Assembly: GCA_028571685.1 (NCBI GenBank)
Contig: CM053143.1
Span: forward strand, 144,014,829-144,078,828
Direction of reading: 5' to 3'
DNA: 64,000 bases
Origin: Heterohyrax brucei
Lineage: Eukaryota > Chordata > Mammalia > Hyracoidea > Procaviidae
The notes beneath the pieces are model-generated. The model did not search any database. It was not told the DNA's origin and worked only from the letters and a program-made list of their open reading frames with translations. Every line of letters begins with the position of its first letter. The stretch's first letter is position 1. Made by a program: the position numbers and the translations under genes. This document shows positions 1 through 12,045 of the stretch, piece by piece.

Positions 1-179
1 TCAACTCTGAGGACAAAGTGTGAGATCATATATTATCAAGCTAAAATAAATGGACTTTCCCCAACAGCTCAAAAAGAGAGCTGCATTGAAATGACCCTTA
101 AGATGTCAACACAGAGAGAAAATGTCACTACATTGTGAAGCCCCTCAAAAGTTGGCAGAGTAGTGCAGCTAAAAACACC

Positions 180-300
180 CTACCTGTTGCTAGCAAGTCA
201 ATTCTGACTCCTAGCAACCCTAATGGACAGAGTAGAACTGCCCCATAAAGTTTCTAAGGATCAGATGGTAGACTTGAACCACATTAGCAGCTTAACACTT
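180..300 (-). mobile_element. AfroSINE, short type, partial
   Basis: Read on the reverse strand this is a tRNA-derived afrotherian SINE. The forward text shows the complement of its diagnostic blocks: AATTCTGACTCCTAGCAACC (3' end), AGAGTAGAACTGCCCCATAA (body) and the CAGCTTAACACTTGAC head. It is diverged and lacks a clear tail. Confidence 0.85.
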
Positions 301-341
301 GACTCTGTCCATGGTTGTGTTTAGTTGGGTCAAGCAATTTA

Positions 342-566
<225 letters not shown>

Positions 567-589
567 TTAACAGACTTGTTTTCGATGGC

Positions 590-800
590 GGCTAGATTGG
601 GTTTGAATTTTACTTTGCAGCTCTCTAGCTGGGTGAACTTGGGTTAGCTAATCTCCACAGGCTTCAGCTCCCTCATCTCTCTGAACACTTGTGTACGCCT
701 GCTGTGAGGAGTAAATGAGAAAACGTGTGCAAAGTTCTTAGCACAGTGTCCCACACAGCATGCACCCCACAATAATGACGGCTATTGTCACAGCAACTGT
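590..800 (+). mobile_element. MIR SINE
   Basis: Ancient tRNA-derived MIR in forward orientation. The core is visible as CTAGCTGGGTGAACTTGGG followed by a CTCCCTCATCTCT block, then GAGGAGTAAATGAGAAAACG and TTCTTAGCACAGTGTC, in consensus order. It is well diverged, as expected for a mammal-wide repeat. Confidence 0.75.
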
Positions 801-1394
801 TATCCCATGGCCCGTCCCTTATTTGCCAGTATTCCAGCAATGTCTCTACCTGTATCTGTGGCAAGTCTGGCCTTGTGAGCAGGGACATTTACATTATTCA
901 TTTAAGCCTGCTTCTTCTCGTATAACCTAATAACATAAAACAAAACATAACAACAACAATGCAACATATTCTCTATGACTCTTGGTGCCTGACACTCTTT
1001 CTCTACTAGACAGACATGTCAGATTCATCTGTGAGGCCCTGGTGCACCCTACTCAGCAGTGAGCATAGAACAATGAATTATGTCTTAGTATAAAAATCTT
1101 AGTGTTTTAATATCTTAACATTTATACTAATATACGTATACCTGAATACTGCTTGAGGCATACTAGTGCTACAAAAGCTTTATTTCAAAATTATTTATTT
1201 GAAACTGTAACTAGGCATCTTGTATTTTATCTGGCATCCCTAAGTAATGCAGTTATTTGTAACAAAGACTTAAGAAAGCCTGTTATATCAAAAATGCTAA
1301 AGGCAATTGCCAAATGACCCATGTTCTGGTGGTGATAAAGCTGATGGGAGGCTGAGGCCCTGTCAGTGGCTTCCAGTGAAGAACAGTACGGCGT
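801..1394. other. AT-rich stretch without recognised feature
   Basis: I see no gene and no recognisable repeat here apart from a short AACAACAACAAT-like run near 948. Short ORFs have no recognisable domain. Confidence 0.5.
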
Positions 1395-1640
1395 CATCAT
1401 AACCATTTAGGAATCCCCAGACAGTGCAAGCAGTTATGCTCTCAACTGCTAACACAAAAGTGAGCGGTTTGAGGCCCTCCAGAGGTACCTCAAAAGAAAT
1501 GCCTAGGGATGCACTTCTGAAAGTCATCCATGAAAACCTAATGGAGCACGGTTCTACTCTTAAACAAATGAAATCACCACGGGTTGGAATCTGCTGCATG
1601 GCAAACGTACTTGTTACAGCAACTTCTGTCTCACAGGGAA
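1395..1640 (+). mobile_element. AfroSINE, long type
   Basis: Forward copy of the longer AfroSINE variant. In order it shows the GCTAACACAAAAGTGAGCGG region (tRNA B-box side), CCTCCAGAGGTACCTCAAAA, a CTTCTGAAAGTCATCCATGA block, GGAGCACGGTTCTACTCTTA and GGGTTGGAATCTGCTGCATGG at the 3' end. Both short reading frames over it are by-products. Confidence 0.8.
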
Positions 1641-1701
1641 GCACAAGAATTTTATGCCTTATGATAGACAAATCACAAGTGAAAGGGACAGTGTGATATA
1701 T

Positions 1702-1752
1702 ACTTCATATAGTGAACAAACAGTATGTATCACTTCACATAGTGAACAAACA
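1702..1752. repeat. Two-copy direct repeat, 30-bp period
   Basis: ACTTCATATAGTGAACAAAC at 1702 recurs as ACTTCACATAGTGAACAAAC at 1732. It looks like a small local tandem duplication just downstream of the SINE. Confidence 0.85.
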
Positions 1753-1854
1753 ATCCTTTGCTCCTCTTTTCTTCCCTTCCCCTCCTCAGACCTCTTCATC
1801 TACCAACATTCTAACCTTTAAGCAACTGACGAGAGCTCAGACCTGCAAGCGCAC

Positions 1855-1990
1855 GGAAAAAACCTAGGTTCTTATTTGGGGTTGGCCTAGGTGAGTTTGG
1901 GGACCTCTGGAAACTACCCTACTTATTCTTCCTAGGGTTTAACATTTGTAAAATGAAAAGATTGGACTCGATGGTCCCATAGAGAACTCT
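1855..1990 (+). mobile_element. Possible MIR remnant
   Basis: A block reading CATTTGTAAAATGAAAAGAT followed by GGACTCGATGGTC resembles the MIR segment after the CTCATCTGTAAAATG core. The rest is too diverged to be certain. Confidence 0.35.
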
Positions 1991-2045
1991 GGTAATACCT
2001 GGATTTATTTTAAATTGGTATTTATTTAGCAATGTTATGCTTCAC

Positions 2046-2555
2046 TCAGTTGTTGTTGTTTGGTGCATTTGAGTCAGTTCTGACTCGAAGCAACCCTGTA
2101 TACAACAGAATGAAACACTGCTCAGTCCTGCACCGGTTTTTACAATTGTTGCTACACTTGAACCCTCATCACAGCCACCATGTCAATCCATCTTATTGAG
2201 GGTATTCCTCTTTCATTGACTTTCTGCTTTACTAAGCTTGTTGTCCTTTTCCAGGGACTGATCCTGCCTGATAACACATCCACAGTATGTGAGACGTAGT
2301 CACGTCATCCTTGCTTCTAAGGAGCATTCTGGTTGTACTTCTTCCAAGACAGATTTGTTAGTTGTTTTGACAGTCTGTGGTATATTCAGTATTTTTTGCC
2401 AACATCATTGTTCAAAGGCGTCAATTCTTCTTTGGTCTTCCTTATTCATGTTCCAGCTTTTGTAACTGACAACGTCATGGCTTGGGCCAGGCACTCCTTA
2501 ATCCTCAGGGTAACATCTTCGCTTTGCAACTTTTTAAAGAGGACTTTTACTTCCC
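2046..2555 (-). mobile_element. RTE-clade LINE, 3' end
   Basis: Reverse-strand 3' portion of an RTE1/BovB-type LINE. The forward text starts with TGTTGTTGTTTGGTGC, the complement of the (AAC)n-type RTE tail, followed by the GAGTCAGTTCTGACTCGAAG terminal block. The complement of the C-terminal coding region and 3'UTR follows (CTGATCCTGCCTGATAACAC, CTTCCAAGACAGATTTGTTA). It is 5'-truncated and non-coding. Copies at 5385, 6041, 25640-26212, 28380-29048 and 37360 cover the same part. Confidence 0.85.
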
Positions 2556-2954
2556 CCAGAGGTGTATGTTATTTGCTAAAACTTTTTTTTTTTGCTTGTT
2601 TTAATAGCTAAGTGTGCTCATTAGGAAAATATAAAAAATGAGTGAGAGGAAATGTAAGTTGTTGGAATACCCTAACAATCAGAAACAGTGATTGTTAATG
2701 CCTTGGTACCTGCACTTCGAAATCTCCTCTCTGTGAGTACATACATACACACAGACATACACACCACAAACTGCATTTTCTTTTTCAGATGTGTTACCAC
2801 ATTGTACTTAATACTTTGTAATCCATTTTTATTTACTGAACAACATAACATAAAGACATTTTGTTGTTTGAAAGCACAGTTTTGTAACATTTCATGATCT
2901 ACATAATGTTTCATTCTAGATAAAACAAAAGAATGAATATTATTCATTTTCTTA

Positions 2955-3050
2955 TGATTGAAAGAAAATGCACATTCCTATATAAATTTACATGCCCACC
3001 TACATGCAGCTTCCACTACTCTCCCTGCCTGGTGACAGCCACACTGTATT
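2955..3050 (-). mobile_element. L1 3'UTR fragment
   Basis: The forward text AAATTTACATGCCCACCTAC and ATGCAGCTTCCACTACTCTC matches the start of the reversed 3'UTR of the nearly complete L1 (6960-7020 has the same words). This is a very short, 5'-truncated copy. Confidence 0.75.
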
Positions 3051-3190
3051 TTAAAAATTATTGACCTATCTTTTGCTTAACAGCTATGCATCAATTAAAA
3101 ACAAACAAACAAACCTGGGAATATGTGAACATCCTCTGAGAATGACTGAACTGGCCAGCTATATGATCTTATGACTTCACCAGCTCAGCC

Positions 3191-3412
3191 AACCCTTCTC
3201 AAACAGGAGTGATTTTGCCCCAAGGGGCAAATTTAACAATGTCTGGAGACATTTTTGAATGTAAGTCCTAGACTGGAGTTTGCTATTGGCATTTTGTGTG
3301 TGGAGGCCAGGGATGCTGCTAAACATTTACAATGCCCAAAACAGCCTCTGACAATAAAGAATTATCTAGTGCAATATGTCAATAGTGTTGAGGTTGAGAA
3401 AGAAAACCTGCT
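3191..3412 (+). mobile_element. MER5A-like hAT transposon
   Basis: Non-autonomous hAT-Charlie element. Both ends are visible: TTCTCAAACAGGAGTGATTT at the left and GTTGAGGTTGAGAAA, its imperfect inverted partner, at the right. Between them lie AATGTCTGGAGACATTTTTG and GGCCAGGGATGCTGCTAAAC, which are typical MER5A text. Similar in full length to the copy at 41419. Confidence 0.85.
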
Positions 3413-5384
3413 ACAATTGCAGTTTTCAGGTACTTTTTTCTTGTGGAAATCTTTTGATTAATATAAAATTACTTTGTAAGTTCAAATCTTGATGTCTATT
3501 TTCATAAGCATACAATTTGAAAGGGGAGATTATGATGAGAATTACAGTGTTAAATTTCTTCAATACCAATTTGTGTATTATTTATTATTTACAGATCTGA
3601 AACAATCCTAATAAACAGTAAAGTACTTGCTTCTTTGTCTTACATGATCAGGTAGGGGCTAGCCTCAATTGGGGGAAAAAAATCCATGTGCCAAGTAATA
3701 GCTTTATAATCAATGACACCTTTGCAAACATGTTCCTGTACACTTAGAGGTGACTAGGCTCTAGCAGGAGCTTAGCGACTTTAAAATAGCTTTACTTGCT
3801 GCTTTACACTCTGCATTAAATTAGCATGGCAGCGCTAGTTAATATGACGGTGGTTCTTGAATGCATGAACATACGGCATACAACACAATGTACAGTAATA
3901 CTTCTCATTATGGTTTAAGATAGATAAAATATTTAAAAAATGAAATTAGAAAAAAAATTGTGTTTAGGAATACTTAGAACATCCTGTGAGTACACTCGTC
4001 AGCATTTGCCCTTTAGTTCATCTCATTTTCAGACAGATGTCATCTGGTTAGACACATCACATAAAAATTGCATGTGCATTGAAGTCTAACACTGCACTGC
4101 AATCACTGATTCACAGATTGTGAAGCTCTGGAATTTTAACAAATATACTTTTTTGGAAAGTGTAACTGAACTTACTGTTTAGGGTTTGCTTTGGTTTTAC
4201 TGGTTATTAAGTGTTTCAGCAATCAATGGCTGCAATAATATGATTAATATCACCTTTGAAGCCTATACATCAAAGGCTTAACCATTTCCTATTGTGATCA
4301 CCTGGGCTACTTTACTTCTCCTGTCCCAAGGCCCATATTTATATCAAAGAGAACTGAGCAATCACAACTCAGTAAGGGAAGAAATCAGAGTGATTAGCTA
4401 TGGGTGTTGGTTGACTCTCTCTGGACTGCACTGACATTAGTGAAGCAATTTCCTTCTTGGGTTTATCTGTCCAAATTTCAAATTCTCAAGAATTTAACTG
4501 GTTGCTTTTGGCAAGATACAAATTTTCCTAAAATTACTAGTAAGGGCCAGAGGAAAGACCACACAAATAGGAATATTTACCAGGGACCTACAGTGTCTCC
4601 TACCAGAGAAAGAATGATCATTCAGACCCAGAAGGAACCTTCATGGGAGTGCAGAATTACAACTGTGGACTGTGTAAATCTATGCAATGGAGTGACAGGA
4701 TCTTTGCAAACTGAAGAGTTTGACATTTCTAGATTGCAGAATGCTTTTAATGAGTGAGTGAGCTGAATGCACTGAACTCTTTGTGAGAATACTTTGCTCA
4801 GTAAGAATTTCCAGAATCATCAACAAAAAGAGAGACATCTCTGCGCAGGGTTCCACTCATCTCTTCTGTCTTCTATGTGAGAAGTAACAACGAACATCTT
4901 TAAGAATGATTAACTTTTGTGTTCCCATTGGTTCTCCTTGCCAAAAAGTAATTGCTCAGCAGTGGTTAGTCACCTCTACAATTAATTAACACATCTACAT
5001 GGCAGTGTACTTACACTGGGGCTGCAGCAGCCTGATATTCTAAATCTATGGAATTAAAGGCTCAAAAGATCACAAGGCTGAATGGCTTGAGGGCTTCAAG
5101 ACTGAGTTATTTTGTGAATCTTGTTTTAGCCTCTTCACACTCAGGGTACTCTTTCTCAATGTGTGAAAATATTATTACGTGGGAGACAGCAACCAAATGG
5201 ACAACAGGGTAGGCCCAGCTAAAGGAGGAAATACTAACAGACAATTCTTCTGAAAGACAGTTTCCTTGAGGAAACAATTTATGACAATGTAACATTTATA
5301 TGTTAAAATTCCATTTATTGGCATTTTGAAAATTAGGTCAGAACAGTAGTGGGTTGCTAGAAAACACAGCCTCATGATACTTTT
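3413..5384. other. Unique sequence without recognised gene
   Basis: About 2 kb of AT-rich DNA in which I recognise no repeat and no gene. A 117-codon reading frame at 4404-4757 has no recognisable domain or splice context and is treated as chance. Confidence 0.5.
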
Positions 5385-5878
5385 AACTGCTGCAAAAGAC
5401 CTATTTCAAGTGTTGAGAAGTAAAGATGTCTCTTTGAAGAATAAGGTGCACCTGACCCAAGCCATGATATTTTTCAACTGTGTCATAACCATGTGAAAGC
5501 AGCACAATGAACAAAGAAGACAAAAGAAGAGTTGATGCCTTTGAATCTTCCACAGACTGCCAAAAGAACACACAGATTTCTTCTGGAAGCAGCACAAGAG
5601 TGCTCTTTGGAAGCATGGATGGTGAAACTGTGTCTTACATATTTTAGACATGTTGTCAGGAGGGATCGGTCCCTGGGGAAAGATGTCATGCTTAGTAGAG
5701 TAAAGGGTCAGAGAAAAAGAGAAAGACCCTCAACAAGATGAGTTGACACAGTGGCAGCAAGGCATAAGCATAAAAATGATTGTGGGCATGGTGCAGGTGT
5801 TTGGGTTCTGTTGTGCAGAGGGTCACTACGCATTGGAATTTACTTGATGGTACCTAAGAAAAACAACAATGATACTTT
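5385..5878 (+). mobile_element. RTE-clade LINE, 3' end
   Basis: Forward 3' part of an RTE. AACTGCTGCAAAAGACCTAT, CACCTGACCCAAGCCATGAT, GTCAGGAGGGATCGGTCCCT and CAACAAGATGAGTTGACACA appear in the expected order, ending in a CACTACGCATTGGAATTTAC terminal block and an AAACAACAATGA tail. Overlapping ORFs on both strands are shadows of the decayed ORF C-terminus and 3'UTR. Confidence 0.85.
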
Positions 5879-6040
5879 GAAATAGACAGAAGTCATGTTG
5901 CTGCTGTATTCATTTCTTAGGATTCATGACACAAGGTTGTTGACTTTGCAGGCTGTTAATATCACAAATCATGTAGACTTGCTGTCTAAGGAAAGTATGC
6001 TTCTCGTTGTTGACAATACCCCACTCAGGCAATCCTGACC
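5879..6040. other. Spacer between two RTE copies
   Basis: No recognised feature. This short spacer separates a forward RTE copy from a reversed one, so the two make a loose head-out inverted pair. Confidence 0.4.
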
Positions 6041-6762
6041 CACTGCTGTTGTCAGGTGCCATCAAGTCAGTTCCAACTCATAGCAACCCTATGGACTGCC
6101 CTATGCCTGGTCCTGAACCATGCCCACGTTGTTTTTTTACTTAGGCCACTGTGTCAGTCCATCTTGTTAAAGGTCTTCCTCCTTTTCACTGACCCTCTGC
6201 TCTACCAAGCATGATGTTCTTCTCCAGGGATTGATCCCTCCTGACAACATGTCCAAAGTTAGTGAGACCCGGTCTCATCATCCTTTCTTCAAGGAGCACT
6301 GTGGTTATACTTGTTCCAGAACAGATGTTTGTTCTTTTGACAGTCCATGGTATGTTCAATATTATTCTCTAATACCACAATTCAAAGACGCCAATTCTTC
6401 TTTTGTCTTCCTTATTCAATGTCCAGCTTTCACACGCATATGATGTGACTGAAAACATCATGGCTTGGGCCACGCACACCTTAGTCTTCAAGGTGACATC
6501 TTTACTTTTCAACACTTTAAAGAAGTCCTTTGCAGCAGATTTTCTGAATGCAGCGTGTCTTTTAATTTCTCAACTGCCACTTCCATGGGTATTGATTGCG
6601 GACTTGACAACCTCAATCCTTTCTCCATTTATTATAACATTGCCTGCTGGTCCAGTTGTTAGGATTTTTGTTTACTTGATGTTGATGTGCAATCCATACC
6701 AAAGGCTGTGGTCTTTGATCTTCGTCATTAAGTGTTTCAAATCCTTATCCACAGGTAGCTCA
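6041..6762 (-). mobile_element. RTE-clade LINE, 3' third
   Basis: Reversed RTE copy. It begins with the complement of the tail and terminal block (TTGTCAGGTGCCATCAAGTC, AGTTCCAACTCATAGCAACC), continues through the C-terminal region, and reaches further 5' than the copy at 2046, to the part complementary to the segment downstream of the RT active site (ATGTTGATGTGCAATCCATA). Stops and shifts prevent any long frame. Confidence 0.85.
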
Positions 6763-6769
6763 AAATTTA

Positions 6770-6825
6770 GGTATACACACATACACACATACACAGGTAC
6801 ATGCATACACACATACACATGAAGA
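6770..6825. repeat. Simple repeat, CACATA-type
   Basis: Microsatellite of ACACATAC-like units, directly abutting the end of the RTE copy. Confidence 0.9.
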
Positions 6826-6919
6826 GGGTCAATTTGCAAATTTAACATCTACACGAGAATTTAAATAAATCAACAAATTATGAACATATGGTTGAAATTT
6901 GCCTATAATTTTCAGTTTT

Positions 6920-7917
6920 TTAAAATTTTTTATTTAATATAACTGAGTGAAAATGTACATTCCCATATAAATTTACATACCCACCTATATGCAGCTTCCA
7001 CTGCACTCCCTGCCCAGTGACAGCACACTATTCCTCTCTGCTCCATACATGTCTCATTCTCCAAACAGTCTCTTTTTTTCCCTCTTCTTCACCAACTCTC
7101 CTTCCTCCAGCCAGAGGTCAGCAGGATGACATCCTATATATGTATAGAACCCTAAAGTGCATGCAATATATGGTCACTGCATCGCCAAGTCCAATCCATT
7201 CCTGTCTGAAGCGTGGACCTTCGTTATGATTTATGGTCAAGGGCAGCACCAGGGCAAGGGGCCATGCTCCCAGGAGAATCCCGAAACAACTGGACCATCA
7301 ATTGAGGTCTTTTAGTGGGGATCTCAGGGTGTACCCTTTTTATTCTTGTGTTGCCAGTGAGACTCAACTTAGTGAGCTCCATCGCGGCTATCACTGGTGG
7401 TGGCCGGGCACCATCTGGTTCTTCCGGTCCCAAGTTGATGTAGGCACCCACTGATGTGGGTCTCTTTGTCTTCTGGGTTGTCTTTCACCCATGTCATTTT
7501 GGTCCTCAGTGAGCATCCGTTCCTGCTGAGTTGGGACCATTTGCTGTGCTCTCGGATGGCAGCTTGGCAGCTTTTAAGACCCCAGACGCTACTCACCACC
7601 ATGGGGTGCAGAGAGCCCTCTTAGCAAAACGCTAGTTGTGCCAATTGGCCTCGCTTTCACCTAAGAGCACGGTCCCCCACCCCCTGCCCAGCTACTCTAT
7701 CCTTGCAATATTGGGTTAAGATGGAAGGAGTACTCATGTTATGTTTAAGTCCACTTAATATTGTTCTCGTTTCTAATGTGTGCTATCACTGATTTCACCC
7801 AACCAGATACCTAGCAACTATCTAATCTAAACCTTCCCGCCTCCTTCCCTTCCTCTCCTCCCTTGAAGCTGTCAAAGAGTCTTTTCTTCTATACACAAGT
7901 CTGTTTTTGAGATCTTA
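6920..7917 (-). other. L1 3'UTR
   Basis: About 1 kb between the ORF2 stop and the A-rich tail. It is unusually long for an L1. Blocks such as CTTTTAAGACCCCAGACGCT and CTATCCTTGCAATATTGGG (forward text) recur at 16990-17130 and 57870-57920. ORFs here are shadows. Confidence 0.85.
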
Positions 7918-10900
7918 TCATAGAAGTCTCATACAATATTTGTCCTTTTGTCGCTGACTACTTTCACTCAACATAATGTCTTCCAGTTGAAACCAGGTCA
8001 TGAGATGTTTCCTGAAGTCATCGTTGTTCTTTATCATTGCGTAGTACTCCATTGAGTATATACACCATAGCTTACCTATCCATTCTTCTGTTGTTGGGCA
8101 TCTGGGTTGATTCCATCTTTTTGCTATCGTGGACTGTGCTGAGATAAACATTCTGGTGCATGTGTCCGTTGGTGTGAAAGGCCTTGATTCTATAAGATAT
8201 ATTCCAAGTAGTGGAATTACTGGGTCAAATGGTATATCAATATCCATTTTTTTTAAGGAAGCGTCAGATTGCTTTCCAAAGAGGCTGGACCATTTTGCAA
8301 CCCCACCAACAGTGTAGGAGGGTTCCACTTTCTCCACAGCCTCTCCAGCATTTGTTGTTTTGTGTTTTTTGGATCATGGCCAAACTTGTTGGGGTGAGAT
8401 GGTATCTCATTGTTGTGTTGATTTGAATTTCTTTAATAACTAAAGATCATGAACATGTCCACGTGTGTTTTTGGCTGCCTGGATCTCTTCTTTAGTGAAA
8501 TGTTTGTCCATCTCCTTTGCCCATCGCTTGATTGGATGATTTATCTTCTTCTTGTTGATATTCTGTAGTATCTTATAGATTATGGAAATCAGGCGTTGGT
8601 CTGACATAGAGCTGCCAAATATTTTTTTCCATTCGGTAGGTGTTCTTTTAATTCTATTAATAAAGTCTTCAGATGAGCAAAAGTGTTTAATTCTTAATAG
8701 ATCCCATTAATCTATTTTCTCTTCCGATGATTGTGGTTTGTTTGACAGATTTTGGAGTCTGTCCATATTGTGTATTAAAACTTCCATTGTTGTTCCTACC
8801 TTTTCTTGGATGAGCTTTATCGTTTTAGGTTTGATATTTAGGTCTTTTACCCAGCTAGAGTTGGTTTTTGTATAAGGTGTAAGATATGGATCTTGCTTGA
8901 GTTTCTTGCAGATGGATATCCAATTTTACCAGCACCATTTGTTGAAGATACTGTTTTCACCCCAGTTTAATGTCTTAGGGCCTTTGTTGAATATCAACTG
9001 ATCATAGGCAGATGGTGTCATCTCTGGGGTCTCAGTTCTCTTCCACTGATCGATCTGTCTGTTCTTATACCAGTATCAGGATGTTTTGACCACTGTAGCA
9101 GTGTAATATGTTCTGAAGTCAGGTAATGAGAGGCCTCCCAGTGTGTTCTTCTTTAGTAGTACCTTGCTTAACCGGGGCTTCTTCCCTTTCCAAACAAAAT
9201 TGGTGATTTGTTTCTCCATCTCATTAAAAAATGATGCTGGAACTTGTATTGGGATTGCATTATATAAATAGATTGCTTTGGGTAAAATAGACATTTTCAC
9301 AATGTTAAGTCTTCCTACTCATGAGCAGAGTAGGTTTTTCCATTTATCTAAGTCTCTCTTAGTTTCTTGTAGTAAGGGCTTGTAGTTCTCTTTGTAAACG
9401 TCTGTTGTTTCTCTGGTTAGATTAATTCCTAGGTAATTATCTTCTTAGGGGCTATCGTAAATGCTATTGATTTGATAATTTCTTCCTTAACAGTCTCGTT
9501 GTTGGTATAAAGGAATCCTACTGATTTCCTTATGTTTATCTTGTATCCTGAGACTTTGCTGAACTCTTCTATTAGTTTGAGTAGTTTACTTATAGATTCC
9601 TTGGGATTCTCTGCATATACAATCATATCATCTGTAAACAGGGAGATTTTAACTTCCTCTTTGCCAATGCAGATGCCCTTTATTTCTTGGTCTTGTCTAA
9701 TTGCTCTGGCTAAAACTTTTAGCACAAATGTTGAATAGAAGAGGTGACAGTGGGCATCCTTGTCTAGTTCCTGATCTCAAGGGAAAGTCTTTCAGTCTCT
9801 CTCCATTCAGGATGACGTGGGCAATCGGCTTTGTATAAATGGCCCTTATTGTGTTGAGGAATTTGCCGTCTATGTCCATTTTGCTAAGAGTTTTTAGCAT
9901 GAATGGGTGTTGGACTTTATCAAATGCCTTTTCGGCATCAATGGACAAAATCAGGTGATCCTTGTCTTTTGTGTTATTTATGTGGTTAATCACATTAATT
10001 GTTCTTCTGATGTTGAACCAGCCTTGCATCCCTGGTATGAATCCCACTTGGTCATGATGGATTATTTTTTTGATATGTTGTTGTATTCTATTGGCAAGAA
10101 TTTTGTCAAAGATTTTTGCATCTAGATTCATGAGTGATATCGGTCTGTAGTTCTCTTTCTTTGTTGGGTGTTTCCCTGGCTTAGGTATCAGGGTTATGCT
10201 GGCTTTATAGAATGAGTTTGGGAGTACTCCGTCCCTGTCTATACTGTGAAATAATCTCAGTAGTATTGGAGATAATTATTCTCTAAATGCTTGGTAGAAT
10301 TATGCAGTTAAGCCATCTGGACCTGGACTTTTTTTTGGTTGGCAATGTTTTGATGACCTTTTCAATCTCTTCCTTTGAAACGGATTTATTAAGTTGTTCT
10401 GCTTCACGTTGTGATAATTTGATATTATCACATTTGTGATAATAATAGGTGGTATGAGTCAAGGAATTTGTCCATTTCCCCTAGGTTTCAAATTTGTTAC
10501 AGTACAGTCTTTCATAGTATTCTGTTATGATATTTTTGATTTCTGTTGCATCTGTGGTGACAACCCCCCTCTCATTTCTGATTTGGGTTATTTGTTTCCT
10601 TTCCTGCTTTTCTTTAGTAAGTTTAGCCAGTTGTTTGTCAATTTTGTTGATCTTCTCAAAAAATCAGCTTTTGGTCTTTTTAATTTTTTCAATTGTTTTT
10701 CTATTCGCTAATTCATTTAGCTCTGCTCTAATCTTTATCATCTCGTTTCTTCTGCTGCCTGAGGGGTTCCTCTGTTGTTCTCTTTCTACTTGTTCAAGCT
10801 GGAGGGTTAGTTCCTTGATTTGGTTTCTTTCTTCCTTCCAGATGTGTGCATTTATGGAGATAAACAGACCTCTGAGCACTGCTTTGGCTGTATCCCATAG

Positions 10901-11615
10901 GCTCTGGTAGGAAGTGTTTTTGTTCTCATTGGAATCCATGAATTTCTTTAATTCATCCTTGATTTCCTTTATAACCCATATTGCATTATGGCCTATCACA
11001 TGGTCAATTCTGGAGAATGTTCCATGTGCACTGGAGAAAAAGGTGTAGTTGTCTGCTGATGGGTGGAAAGTTCTGTACATATCAATGAGATTTAGTTAGT
11101 TAATTGTGGCAATGAGGTCTTCTGTATCTTCACTGAGTTTTTTTCTAGATGATCTGTCTAGTATTGAGAGTGGAGTGTTGAAGTCTCCCACTATTATTGT
11201 GGAGTCATCTAACTCTCTTTTGAGTGTAGTCAGTGTTTCTTAGACGTATTTAGGTGCTCTGATATTAGGTGCATAAATATTTAATAGTTAAGTCTTGCTT
11301 GTGTACTGAACCTTTCAGCAATAAATAGTGTCCATCTTTGTCCACGATGGAGGGTTTGACATTAAAATTCATTTTGTCTGAGATTAGAATTGCCACCCCT
11401 GCTCTTCTTTGTTCATTGTTAGCTTGATATATATTCTTCCAACTTTTAATTTTCAGTTTGTTCCTATCTTTAGGTCACAAGTGAGTTTCTTGTAGACAAC
11501 ATATGGATGGGTCATGTCTTTTGATCCAAGATGTCACTCAATGTCTCTTTACTGGAGCATTCAGTCCATTCACATTCAATGTACTTATTGATAGGTATGT
11601 GATCAGTGCTGCCAT
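7918..11615 (-). pseudogene. L1 ORF2 (endonuclease-reverse transcriptase), decayed
   Basis: In life this protein nicks DNA and copies L1 RNA by target-primed reverse transcription. The start at 11615 is chosen because the sense strand reads MAALITYLSISTLNVNGLNA, the expected L1 ORF2 N-terminus. Endonuclease remnants include ADNYTFFSSAHGTFSRIDHV (about 11010-11050). The reverse transcriptase is clearest at 10131-9697 with [38 protein letters not shown] (motif A) and [15 protein letters not shown]. Motif C, normally FADD, reads [15 protein letters not shown] near 9630. The C-terminus at 8337-7918 has the family words WNQPRCPTTEEWI and MEYYAMIKN. The pieces lie in more than one frame with internal stops, including a TGA soon after the start, so it is non-functional. 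Total span of about 1230 codons is near the usual 1275. Confidence 0.93.
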
Positions 11616-12045
11616 TGTGATGTGTTTATTTTTATGTTGATGTTTTCTCTGTTGTTCTTATTAGTCTGTTCTGGGATGTTCTTTTTTGTGAGTTAATTTT
11701 TCACCTTTTTCAGAGCTGTTTTTGTGGTTGTTGAGACTCCTGTGTTACATTTCTTGAAATGATATGATACATCTTTGTTGTGCTTTATAGCTGCCCCTAT
11801 GATAAACTATGCCCCTTAATAAACTATATATAAACCCAATTTTAATCACTACCAGTCATGTCATCTTCCTCTCCATCTGGAAGGACTATAACAACTGTAG
11901 TACATCCCTCTTTTTAATATGATGACACCATAGTTTTCATGATGATCACTGGATTGCTTCTTTCCTTATCAAAGCTATGATTGGCTTTGGAGCCTTCCCT
12001 AATTGAGTAGACTTTAGAGTAGTAAAGTCGTTCTAAAATGCAAAG

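Noticed and set aside
4404-4757. 117-codon open reading frame in unique DNA
   Set aside because: No recognisable domain, no splice or promoter context, and ordinary composition; chance ORF.
8129-8426. Forward ORFs opposite the L1 ORF2 C-terminus
   Set aside because: They are antisense shadows of the ORF2 reading frame.
10436-10910. Forward ORFs of 91 and 127 codons rich in Phe/Leu/Ser
   Set aside because: Antisense shadows of the Lys/Glu-rich L1 ORF2 linker; not proteins.
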